Shown: in pieces, positions 16,615 through 23,351 of the stretch | Numbering within the stretch: the first letter of the stretch is position 1 | How the letters are laid out: each line of letters starts with the position of its first letter | Assembly (NCBI GenBank): GCA_964550845.1 | Contig: CAZKAD010000006.1 | Coordinates: 1-38,828, forward strand | Length of the DNA stretch: 38,828 nt | Reading direction: 5' to 3' | Source of the DNA: CAYTKU01 sp964550845 | GTDB lineage: Bacteria; Patescibacteriota; Patescibacteriia; Magasanikbacterales; UBA922 | Made by a program: the position numbers and the translations under genes | Notes under the pieces: model-generated | Told to the model about the DNA's origin: nothing | Databases searched by the model: none | Seen by the model: the letters and a program-made list of their open reading frames with translations, nothing else

Positions 16615-19026
16615 TTATTTGGTAGCACTGCGTTTGTAGTAATGTTGTTTCTTTCGATTAAATCGAGATAAAGAAATACGAATAATTTCTTCAACCAAAT
16701 CTCCTGCTTTCATACCAGTTACTTGTGCAGCTTTGAGCATATGCTCAAAATTGTGCAAAAATGGATTGGTATTGAGTTCCAAAACATATGGATTGTCATC
16801 TTCATCGACTCGAATTTCAACTCTTCCATAGTCTCGACAACGCATAATTTTATAGGTATCAAGAGCAATCTCTGTTAATAAAGATTCGAGCTTTTTGCTT
16901 ACATTTTTGAGTGGATTTTGAACAATAATATTACCCATGGGTTTTTGTTTGGCTTTTTCTGTATAAATATTCCAGGCACCTTTGGGCATCTTTTTGAAAA
17001 CCGATCGAGTCAAAGGGAGTACACGAAGATCTTCATCATCAGTTCCTAAGATAGAAACGCTGTATTCTTCTCCTTCAATATATTCTTCAACTAAAGCTGG
17101 CCGCCGTAAATCTTCAATAATACGCTTCAATTGTTTCTGTAACTGAATTTTATTCGTCACAACAGAGGAATTGGTGATCCCCATAGAATTTGATGCATTC
17201 CCTGGCTTTACAATAAGTGGATATTTGAGTTCATCACTAATGCTATCATTTATAGTATAGGCATAATCCCACTTCGGAGTTGGTATATTGTGATAGGTTA
17301 ACAATTTTTTCATGCGAATTTTGTCACGACAAAGCGCTAGATTAAATGAATTGATACCCGTAAATGGAATATGAAAAGACTCAAGAAAAGCAGCAGCCTG
17401 TGGTTTCATGGATTCCATATTATTCATCCCTTGGGAGAGATTGAAAATAAGATCTACATTACTGCGTTCCAAGTCAAAAAATGTTTTTGGAAGATTGTTA
17501 AAATCAAATAGGGTTACTTTGTATCCACGTTTTTTTAACTCTTTTTCAATATCTTTTGTCACCTTTTGTCCATCAGCATGGAGGTCTCCCAATTTATAGT
17601 CTAAAATATTCGTTGCAATTCCAATATGAAGCTTTCGTTGATCCTCAATCAATATATTTTGTGCTTTTTCAATTTTCGCAGCCTGCATGAGTCGATCTTT
17701 TGTAATCACAGCTGTAGACAAACTATTTTTTCGAGACGTTCTTCCAAGAGAAGATTCTTCATCAAACTCAACGACTTTATAATGTACCAGTTCAAGTGCT
17801 TCTTTGAGATTATCTTCTGCATCAAGAAGATTGTCACCATAGACAGTAATCCAGCCTAAACCATCGTATCCTTCTGGGGGGCGCAAAATAACATCTCCAA
17901 TTTCTTTTCCAATGGACATTTTATGCAAATATTTTTTGGTCTTGAGTTCTGGAGAAATATCAAGCTCAACCAAAATTCCTGATGATTGAATTTCAAAATC
18001 CCATCCCATGATATAGCGCAGAGGCAATTCTGGTTTTTCAATTTTAATGTATTCACCCAAAGCAATCTTGGCAGAATATTCTACAAAATCAACGCCCCAA
18101 GAGTCTCGGATATAATAGTAGATGTAATCCCCACCCATACGAAGGTTCACTTCAATTGGCACAGGACCATTTTTGGTAGATTTTGCTTCAAAATGAACAC
18201 AACCGTTTTGGATGCCAAGCTTTTCAATCGCTTCTTCAGCCATGGTAATGAGTGCATCCTGGTCAGGTTCAGGAAGACCAGATGGAATAGCTTGACCATT
18301 GTCTACAAAAAATTTATTTTTGTTTTTATTAAAGTTGTCAGCAATTGAGTAGAATTTAATTTTTCCATTTTGGAGCAAGATATCAATATCCACTTCATCT
18401 CCATCAATAAATTCTTCTACGAGAAGTTCCAAGTTTTCCCACTCAGCCGCCAGCCAATAGGATTTAATGTTATTTTTAATATATTCATATGTTTCTTCGA
18501 GTTCCTGTCGATTTTTTACCTTTACTACAAACGCACTGACTGCGCCATAAATTGGTTTAATGACAAGAGGATAATTGAGTTGCTTCTCAATAGTTGGAAT
18601 ATCTTTTGTCCCAGAAATTTTCATGTGACGAGGTGCAGGAATTCCATTTTTATTACAAAATTCTCGAAAAAGATATTTGTTCTTGGCACGCTCAGCAACC
18701 TGGTATGGAATACCAATGAGTTGAAATGCTTCAGCGAGTTTGGAAGTCAAAAAAACACATTCTTCCCAAAATGTGACCACACCATCAAGTTTTATTTTTG
18801 GATTTGCACTCAAGAAATTTTTCACCGCCGCAATAGAATCTTTATGGTCATTGAGTTCTGAAACAATCCAATGATCTACGGCTTCTGACAATTCTTTTAT
18901 TTCTTCACGATGAAGACATATAACACGGAGTCCCCGTTTTTTGAGTTCGCGGGCAATAAAGTACTTGCCTTCATTTCCAGCATGCACCAGAAGAATTGTT
19001 TTCCCCTTGAGTTCTTGTTTGTCCAT
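16615..19026 (-). CDS. Tandem ATP-grasp ligase: CarB-like half fused to a D-Ala-D-Ala-ligase-like half
   Basis: An 803-aa cytosolic ligase with two complete ATP-grasp modules. ATP-grasp enzymes activate a carboxylate as acyl phosphate and join it to an amine. Module 1 (about residues 8-420) starts with a Rossmann-like segment (TILLVHAGNEGKYFIAREL). It has the ATP lysine in PLVIKP (K157), the VEEFIDGDEVDIDILL loop (203-218) and metal ligands in IEVNLRMGGD (E292, N294). Module 2 (about 465-785) looks like Ddl: IFNLSQG (527-533), PLIVKPGNASNSMGI (603-617), VEEYIEGEEYSVSILG (646-661), and the catalytic/metal set GRVEIRVDEDDNPYVLELNTNP (R735, E737, E750, N752, N754; written here across the module end). 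Both active sites look intact, so a two-step peptide or amide synthesis is plausible. It heads an operon with two GNAT-like genes. Product unknown. Confidence 0.88.
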   Translation of the reverse strand: MDKQELKGKTILLVHAGNEGKYFIARELKKRGLRVICLHREEIKELSEAVDHWIVSELNDHKDSIAAVKNFLSANPKIKLDGVVTFWEECVFLTSKLAEAFQLIGIPYQVAERAKNKYLFREFCNKNGIPAPRHMKISGTKDIPTIEKQLNYPLVIKPIYGAVSAFVVKVKNRQELEETYEYIKNNIKSYWLAAEWENLELLVEEFIDGDEVDIDILLQNGKIKFYSIADNFNKNKNKFFVDNGQAIPSGLPEPDQDALITMAEEAIEKLGIQNGCVHFEAKSTKNGPVPIEVNLRMGGDYIYYYIRDSWGVDFVEYSAKIALGEYIKIEKPELPLRYIMGWDFEIQSSGILVELDISPELKTKKYLHKMSIGKEIGDVILRPPEGYDGLGWITVYGDNLLDAEDNLKEALELVHYKVVEFDEESSLGRTSRKNSLSTAVITKDRLMQAAKIEKAQNILIEDQRKLHIGIATNILDYKLGDLHADGQKVTKDIEKELKKRGYKVTLFDFNNLPKTFFDLERSNVDLIFNLSQGMNNMESMKPQAAAFLESFHIPFTGINSFNLALCRDKIRMKKLLTYHNIPTPKWDYAYTINDSISDELKYPLIVKPGNASNSMGITNSSVVTNKIQLQKQLKRIIEDLRRPALVEEYIEGEEYSVSILGTDDEDLRVLPLTRSVFKKMPKGAWNIYTEKAKQKPMGNIIVQNPLKNVSKKLESLLTEIALDTYKIMRCRDYGRVEIRVDEDDNPYVLELNTNPFLHNFEHMLKAAQVTGMKAGDLVEEIIRISLSRFNRKKQHYYKRSATK

Positions 19027-19054
19027 ACAAAAGAAAATAAACCCTATAAGTAAT

Positions 19055-19080
19055 AAAAAAAAGCTACTTTACAAAATAGC
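19055..19080 (-). terminator. Terminator-like hairpin in the ATP-grasp operon leader
   Basis: On the minus strand, GCTATTTT and AAAGTAGC (19080-19063) form a stem with one U-G wobble, followed by eight U residues (19062-19055). The ATP-grasp start codon is only about 28 nt further on. The stop codon of the short leader ORF (19071-19069) lies inside the hairpin. It could be an attenuator, or the end of an independent small transcript. Confidence 0.6.
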
Positions 19081-19173
19081 CTTTTCAGTGTGAATGGTTA
19101 TAAAATAGATAATAGAGTCCTGAGTTGTTTGAGGGTCATCGTCGAGACCTCGATCCATAGAATTTTGACTCAA
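19069..19173 (-). CDS. Candidate 34-aa leader or precursor peptide upstream of the ATP-grasp gene
   Basis: A TTG-initiated frame (19173-19171) has a GGGGAG Shine-Dalgarno-like sequence 4 nt upstream (19183-19178). It runs 34 codons to a TAA inside the terminator-like hairpin. An in-frame ATG at 19158 would give 29 residues. The peptide has an acidic polar first half containing DRGLDDDPQTTQDS and a more hydrophobic second half containing IIYFITIH. It could be a regulatory leader peptide, a substrate of the downstream ligase, or chance reading of a non-coding RNA. The DNA under it can also fold (GAGTC/GACTC; GAGG-TC/GACCCTC; TTTGAG/CTCAAA), so an RNA role is equally possible. Confidence 0.35.
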   Translation of the reverse strand: MSQNSMDRGLDDDPQTTQDSIIYFITIHTEKAIL

Positions 19174-19196
19174 ATTTCTCCCCTTTGGAAGTTTAG

Positions 19197-19225
19197 ACTT
19201 TACCATAAAGTGGTACAATCGTCAA
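19197..19225 (-). promoter_or_regulatory. Predicted promoter of the ATP-grasp/GNAT operon
   Basis: Read on the minus strand: -35 TTGACG (19225-19220), 17-bp spacer, -10 TAAAGT (19202-19197). It lies immediately after the stop codon of the RecB-like nuclease. The transcript would start near 19190 and cross the short ORF and hairpin before the ATP-grasp gene. Confidence 0.6.
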
Positions 19226-19227
19226 CC

Positions 19228-20094
19228 TTACAAAATTATACTTTCTCGATCCGTTCCAACAGGACTTTTTTGTATATATACATCATAATTGTATCCATCT
19301 ATACCTACAAATTCCGCTTTTCCAGCAAGAATATCTTCGTATGGACTACAGCTTTGGCAAACATCTTTTGAACATTTAAAGCGTTTTAACTGCCGGGCTA
19401 ATTTGATCTGCCGTGCAATATCAAGAATATTTTTTTCGGCTTCTTCCAAAGCAGGGAGTGTTTTTTCTGTCAGAAAATCATTTTTTTCGAGGTACCAATA
19501 GCTTGCTTTGGTAACATTTCGTTTTTGGCATTTATGAACGAGCAGATGATAAATAGAAAGTTGCAGGGAATTTTCCTCTTCTTCATTTTTTCCAGTCTTA
19601 AAATCAATAATATGAACACTATCACTGTCAGGTAAATACTCGAGCCAATCAATTTTTCCGCAGAGAATAAGATTTTCCTCTTCTGAAAGCCAAAAGTATG
19701 GAAGATCTTGTTGAATTTTTACTGATAGACCCCCAATAGGCCCAGGATTGTTCCAGACTCTTTTGATCATTTCTTGTCCCCTCTTTTTATAGGCATATTC
19801 AGAAGATTCATCAACAAATCCGCCTTTCACTCCACTTACTTTGGCCCAGGATTTATCAAATTTGTCCATAAGTGGTTCTTCAGTAAAGCGTTTCGCTGCA
19901 GGAATATTCGAAAGCGATTCTAAAACTTCATGGACACTTTGACCAAGTGCTAATGCGGGACTCATCAGCTTTATTTTATGATTGGTCTTTGGATCTTTGT
20001 AAATATTTTTTAAAAAATAGGCCCTTGGACAACGCAAAAAATCACTCATTGAAGTATGAGATACCCAAACTGCTGTAAATTTATCTCCTGGCAT
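19228..20094 (-). CDS. RecB/Cas4-like PD-(D/E)XK nuclease with Fe-S cysteines
   Basis: A 288-aa stand-alone nuclease-family protein. The PD-(D/E)XK core is visible: H55 in LGQSVHEVLE, D149 in GKIDWLE, D164-F-K166 in HIIDFKTGK, and Q178/Y182 in LQLSIYHLL. Four cysteines, C22 (FLRCPRAYF) and C241/C246/C249 (CSKDVCQSC), match the 4Fe-4S cluster of Cas4/AddB-type nucleases. No helicase domain is present and no CRISPR genes are nearby, so a role in DNA-end processing or repair is more likely than CRISPR adaptation. It has its own promoter. The next gene downstream is the ATP-grasp operon, which has a separate promoter. Confidence 0.88.
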   Translation of the reverse strand: MPGDKFTAVWVSHTSMSDFLRCPRAYFLKNIYKDPKTNHKIKLMSPALALGQSVHEVLESLSNIPAAKRFTEEPLMDKFDKSWAKVSGVKGGFVDESSEYAYKKRGQEMIKRVWNNPGPIGGLSVKIQQDLPYFWLSEEENLILCGKIDWLEYLPDSDSVHIIDFKTGKNEEEENSLQLSIYHLLVHKCQKRNVTKASYWYLEKNDFLTEKTLPALEEAEKNILDIARQIKLARQLKRFKCSKDVCQSCSPYEDILAGKAEFVGIDGYNYDVYIQKSPVGTDRESIIL

Positions 20095-20122
20095 AGTTTT
20101 CCAGTATCAAAAAAGTCTTTCT

Positions 20123-20151
20123 ATGGTACCCAAAAATCTTTATTTGGTCAA
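20123..20151 (-). promoter_or_regulatory. Predicted promoter of the RecB-like nuclease
   Basis: Read on the minus strand: -35 TTGACC (20151-20146), 17-bp spacer, -10 TACCAT (20128-20123). It lies between the terminator of the cysteine-rich peptide and the nuclease start at 20094. Confidence 0.5.
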
Positions 20152-20164
20152 TTTTGAATCAAAA

Positions 20165-20182
20165 AACGGAGTGCTCTCCGTT
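20165..20182 (-). terminator. Intrinsic terminator of the cysteine-rich peptide gene
   Basis: AACGGAG pairs with CTCCGTT around a four-base loop. On the minus strand it is followed by a short U-run. It lies 11 bp beyond the peptide's stop codon. Confidence 0.75.
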
Positions 20183-20193
20183 TTCTTCCCGTG

Positions 20194-20271
20194 TTACTCT
20201 CCACAATCACATCCACATTCCTCACATACGCCGCAAGCAACACAAGGTTCGATGTCACATTCACAGCCCAT
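20194..20271 (-). CDS. Cysteine-rich 25-residue peptide, candidate metal binder
   Basis: A 26-codon frame (ATG 20271-20269, TAA 20196-20194) encodes 25 residues. Eight are cysteine (positions 3, 5, 10, 13, 16, 19, 21, 23), seven are Asp/Glu, and there is no Lys, Arg or His. It begins MGCECDIEPC and contains CVACGVC, the CxxCxxC spacing used for 4Fe-4S or zinc sites, then alternating Cys near the end. It has its own promoter (20299-20327) and terminator (20165-20182), so it looks like a deliberate single-gene unit. Composition suggests a metallothionein-like metal store or a cluster-carrying peptide. I do not recognise a named family. No close Shine-Dalgarno sequence is seen; AGAGAGG lies about 20 nt upstream. 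Confidence 0.6.
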   Translation of the reverse strand: MGCECDIEPCVACGVCEECGCDCGE

Positions 20272-20298
20272 AAGTAAGAATGTTAAAAATACCTCTCT

Positions 20299-20327
20299 AG
20301 TATACGAAACATTTTTGCTTCATGCAA
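20299..20327 (-). promoter_or_regulatory. Predicted promoter of the cysteine-rich peptide gene
   Basis: Read on the minus strand: -35 TTGCAT (20327-20322), 17-bp spacer, -10 TATACT (20304-20299). A perfect DnaA box abuts the -35 element. It lies just after the atp operon terminator. Confidence 0.55.
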
Positions 20328-20336
20328 TGTGGATAA
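20328..20336 (-). promoter_or_regulatory. Perfect DnaA-box nonamer beside the cysteine-rich peptide promoter
   Basis: TGTGGATAA on the plus strand (TTATCCACA on the minus strand) directly abuts the predicted -35 element and lies between it and the atpC terminator. Confidence 0.4.
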
Positions 20337-20338
20337 AT

Positions 20339-20363
20339 AAAAGGCACCGAACTGGTGCCTTTT
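20339..20363 (-). terminator. Intrinsic terminator of the ATP synthase operon
   Basis: AAAAGGCACC pairs with GGTGCCTTTT around GAACT. On the minus strand the second arm continues into ATTTATCC, a U-rich tail. It begins 1 bp after the atpC stop codon. Confidence 0.85.
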
Positions 20364-20364
20364 A

Positions 20365-20787
20365 TTAGAGAGAAATGTTTTTATATTTCTTCCCAACACG
20401 AATACGTGCGAGTTCTTTTTCCATCTGTGCTTGGAGGAGTGCAAATTGCCTGTCGTCTTCAAATACTTCCTGCTTGAGAAGCTCTTCAGCACGCTTACGA
20501 GCTGTTTCGGCACGTTCCAAATCAATATGCTCAGCACGTTCAGCCGTGTCAGCAATAACAATAATTTCATTGTTTTCACGTACTTCAAGCACACCACTCG
20601 AAACAGCGAGAGCCGTTTCTTCGTTTTGTTTTTGAATACGAATTTCTCCAGAGCGAATAACTGAAATCAAAGGAATATGATGTGGGAGTACAGTAATTTC
20701 TCCACTTTTGGTGGGCAAACTTACTTGATCTACAACATCTTCATAGATGATGCCATCTGGAGTAACAATTTTAAAATTCATTTGCAT
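20365..20787 (-). CDS. atpC: ATP synthase F1 epsilon subunit
   Basis: Epsilon is part of the F1 central stalk and inhibits ATP hydrolysis. The 140-aa protein has the N-terminal beta-sandwich (MNFKIVTPDGIIYEDVVDQVSLPTKSGEITVLPHHIPLISV, typical of AtpC; quoted in part from residues 3-43) and a two-helix C-terminal arm (about 90-135) with AERAEHIDLERAETARKRAEELL. Two closely spaced Met codons (residues 1 and 3) could each start it; no strong Shine-Dalgarno separates them. It is the last gene of the operon, after a 133-bp gap that holds a long inverted repeat, and is followed at once by the operon terminator. Confidence 0.95.
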   Translation of the reverse strand: MQMNFKIVTPDGIIYEDVVDQVSLPTKSGEITVLPHHIPLISVIRSGEIRIQKQNEETALAVSSGVLEVRENNEIIVIADTAERAEHIDLERAETARKRAEELLKQEVFEDDRQFALLQAQMEKELARIRVGKKYKNISL

Positions 20788-20801
20788 ATTTGGTCTAGTT
20801 T

Positions 20802-20924
20802 ATAATTTTTATTTTGGGATGCAGTGCAAGGCACTTGGGAGTACCGAGCGAAACGTATGTCCTTAATACGTTGAGCGAGGCACGCACCAAAGTAACGAAG
20901 CAATGCGCCCAAAATAAAAATTAT
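20802..20924. repeat. Long inverted repeat between atpD and atpC
   Basis: ATAATTTTTATTTTGGG (20802-20818) is a perfect 17-bp inverted copy of CCCAAAATAAAAATTAT (20908-20924). After a small internal loop the pairing continues with GCAGTGC/GCAATGC. Within the 89-bp interior is a further 7-bp hairpin AACGTAT-GTCCTTA-ATACGTT flanked by CGAGCG and GAGCGAGG. The right arm overlaps the atpD stop codon and the left arm lies 15 bp from the atpC start. It may be a small palindromic insertion or an mRNA processing hairpin. No transposase and no clear target-site duplication are seen. Confidence 0.75.
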
Positions 20925-22291
20925 GCTGTTACCTCGTCTATAGAACCTTTCATGTAGAACGCAGACTCTGGCTTATCATCATGTTTCCCTTCCAAAATTT
21001 CTTTAAATCCACGAACAGTTTCAGTGACTGGGACATAACGTCCAGGAATACTACTAAATTGTTCTGCCACAAAGAATGGTTGTGAAAGAAATTTTTGAAT
21101 CTTACGTGCGCGAGTAACTAGACGTTTGTCATCATCAGACAATTCTTCCATACCAAGAATGGCAATAATATCTTGAAGGTCTTTATAACGCTGGAGTATT
21201 CGCTGTACTTCACGAGCAATACGATAGTGTTCTTCTCCCACGATATTTGGATCAAGCATGGTTGAACTTGAGTCGAGTGGATCTACAGCTGGATAAATAC
21301 CAAGTTCAGTCAGGGCACGGTTGAGTGAAACAGTAGAGTCAAGGTGAGCAAAAGTGGTAGCAGGTGCTGGATCAGTCAAGTCATCGGCTGGTACATAAAC
21401 TGCTTGAATTGAAGTAATAGAACCTTTGTCAGTTGAAGTAATACGCTCTTGAAGTGCACCCATTTCAGTTGCCAGAGTTGGTTGGTAACCAACGGCCGAA
21501 GGCATACGTCCAAGCAGCGCAGATACTTCAGATCCAGCCTGAGTGAAACGGAAAATATTGTCGATAAAGAGCAAGAGATCGCGTCCTTCTTCATCACGGA
21601 AATATTCAGCCATGGCAAGCGCTGTCAAAGCGACACGAGCACGAGCTCCTGGTGGTTCATTCATTTGTCCAAACACCAAAGCTGTTTTATTCAAAACTCC
21701 TGATTCTTCCATTTCTCGGTACAGGTCATTTCCTTCACGAGTACGTTCTCCTACTCCCGCAAACATGGAATATCCACCGTGTTCTTGGGCAATGTTACGG
21801 ATAAGTTCCTGAATCATAACCGTCTTTCCTACTCCAGCTCCACCAAACAGACCTACTTTTCCACCTTTCAAAAATGGACAAAGAAGATCAATAACTTTGA
21901 TACCAGTTTCCAAAATTTCAGTTTTTTGAGATTGACTTTTAAAATCTGGCGCTTTGCGGTGAATTGGATACAATTTTTTTGACTTTGGTGCTGGTTTTCC
22001 ATCGATTGGATCGCCAACGACATTAAACATGCGACCCAAAGTTACGTCTCCAACAGGTACGGAGATTGGCTTGCCTGTGTCAGTAACTTCTGTGCCACGA
22101 GAAAGTCCATCGGTTGCACCCATAGCAATGGTACGAACATTGTTTCCACCAAGGTGTTGTTGTACTTCAAGGATAATACTTTCTCCTTTTTGATTTTTTA
22201 CTTCAAGAGCATTCAAAATTCCTGGAACTTCTGAAGGAAAGTTCACATCAACGACCACTCCGATAATTTGTGAGATTGTTCCTGTATTCAT
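20921..22291 (-). CDS. atpD: ATP synthase F1 beta subunit
   Basis: The catalytic subunit of the F1 head. Started at 22291 the protein has 456 aa and begins MNTGTISQIIGVVVDV, as in the family; an upstream in-frame ATG at 22306 would add five residues (MLIRH). Walker A GGAGVGKT lies at 150-157. Also visible are GERTREGNDLYREM (catalytic Glu region), the Walker B segment DLLLFIDNIFRFTQAGSEVSALLGRMPS (residues about 245-272, quoted in parts: LLLFIDNIF, ALLGRMPS) and the C-terminal DELSEED-like element (EELSDDDK). Gaps of 107 bp before and 133 bp after both hold inverted repeats. Confidence 0.98.
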   Translation of the reverse strand: MNTGTISQIIGVVVDVNFPSEVPGILNALEVKNQKGESIILEVQQHLGGNNVRTIAMGATDGLSRGTEVTDTGKPISVPVGDVTLGRMFNVVGDPIDGKPAPKSKKLYPIHRKAPDFKSQSQKTEILETGIKVIDLLCPFLKGGKVGLFGGAGVGKTVMIQELIRNIAQEHGGYSMFAGVGERTREGNDLYREMEESGVLNKTALVFGQMNEPPGARARVALTALAMAEYFRDEEGRDLLLFIDNIFRFTQAGSEVSALLGRMPSAVGYQPTLATEMGALQERITSTDKGSITSIQAVYVPADDLTDPAPATTFAHLDSTVSLNRALTELGIYPAVDPLDSSSTMLDPNIVGEEHYRIAREVQRILQRYKDLQDIIAILGMEELSDDDKRLVTRARKIQKFLSQPFFVAEQFSSIPGRYVPVTETVRGFKEILEGKHDDKPESAFYMKGSIDEVTA

Positions 22292-22350
22292 ATGTCGTAT
22301 AAGCATTAGAAACGTTTTACGTATGTAGTTAATAATTATTTTATCAAAGT

Positions 22351-22386
22351 TGTCATTCCGAATCCCCGCAGGGGTGAGGAATGACA
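22351..22386. repeat. Nested inverted repeat between atpG and atpD
   Basis: TGTCATTCC (22351-22359) and GGAATGACA (22378-22386) are perfect inverted copies. They enclose a second stem CCCC-GCA-GGGG. It shares the TGTCATTCCGA end sequence with the repeats at 24861 and 25350. Confidence 0.75.
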
Positions 22387-22398
22387 GTGCACTTGGAG

Positions 22399-23349
22399 TT
22401 ATTCAAGTGCAGCAGCACCGCCAACGATTTCACTGATTTCTCTCGTAATACCGGCCTGACGGGCTTTGTTATATTCTAGAGTCAAAGCGCTAATCATATC
22501 CCCGGCGGCACTACTGGCATTTTTCATGGCCATCATACGTGCGCTATGTTCACTGGCAGCTGATTCGAGGATTGCTTCATAGAGTTGAACCTCGACAAGT
22601 CGTGGGAGTACATCGAGCAAAATAGTTTTTATATCTGGTTCAAAGACATAATTTTTCATGGCTTTTATCTCATTGGTTTCACTAGAAAGTATGGCTGTTT
22701 CATCCAGCATTTTGTTGAGGTCAACTTCCGATACAGGAAGCATTTGTCTGACTTTTACCTCTTGTGCCAAAGCTGAGCGAAAGTGTGTGTAGACCACGAC
22801 AACTTTATCATAGGCTTGTTTTTTGAAACTGTCCAAAATCAAACGAGTAATAGAAAGCACATCACCAAATGAAGGCTTTTCACTGAGGTTATCGTAAGCT
22901 GCAATCAAAGGCAGTCCCATCTTTTTGGCAAACTGCGCACTTTTTTTACCAATACCGAGAATCTCAATATCTACCTGCTCTGCTGGCAAAATTTCCTTCC
23001 CATTTGGTATACGATGAAGAGCAATATTTTGTTTATTTTTCAAAATTTGTCCTGCTTTTTTGAATACATTGGAATTAAAACTTCCACACAGTCCTCGGTT
23101 TGACGCAATTAAAACCACCAGCATCTTTTGTACTGGACGTGTTTCAAGCAGTGGAACCATTTTTTTCTCAAGTGTCGAAAGATTATGCAGTAACTCTTGT
23201 GCAAGAGTTGCATAACTTCGAGTTGAGAGCGCAGCTCCCACAGATTTTCGCATTTTCGCTGCAGATACCATTTCCATGGCTTTCGTCATTTTTTTGGTAT
23301 TTTTTACAGACTTGATGCGAGTTTTAATTGCTTTTCCGCTCACTGCCAT
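22399..23349 (-). CDS. atpG: ATP synthase F1 gamma subunit
   Basis: Gamma is the rotating central shaft of F1. The 316-aa protein is somewhat longer than the usual 280-295. The two coiled-coil ends are well preserved: N-terminal IKTRIKSVKNTKKMTKAMEM and C-terminal LEYNKARQAGITREISEIVG, with ASEHSARMMAMKNASSAA before it. ASNRGLCGSFNSNVFKKA marks the central Rossmann-like domain. The extra length lies between these landmarks. It starts 2 bp after atpA and is separated from atpD by a repeat-containing gap. Confidence 0.97.
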   Translation of the reverse strand: MAVSGKAIKTRIKSVKNTKKMTKAMEMVSAAKMRKSVGAALSTRSYATLAQELLHNLSTLEKKMVPLLETRPVQKMLVVLIASNRGLCGSFNSNVFKKAGQILKNKQNIALHRIPNGKEILPAEQVDIEILGIGKKSAQFAKKMGLPLIAAYDNLSEKPSFGDVLSITRLILDSFKKQAYDKVVVVYTHFRSALAQEVKVRQMLPVSEVDLNKMLDETAILSSETNEIKAMKNYVFEPDIKTILLDVLPRLVEVQLYEAILESAASEHSARMMAMKNASSAAGDMISALTLEYNKARQAGITREISEIVGGAAALE

Positions 23350-23351
23350 AT

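Noticed and set aside
16611..16694. 28-codon N-terminal extension of the first GNAT-like gene
   Set aside because: It lies inside the end of the ATP-grasp gene and has no counterpart in the paralogue; the start at 16610 gives a normal 4-bp spacing.
19228..20094. Cas4 of a CRISPR system
   Set aside because: Motifs fit Cas4/RecB equally, but no repeats, cas1 or cas2 occur in the window.
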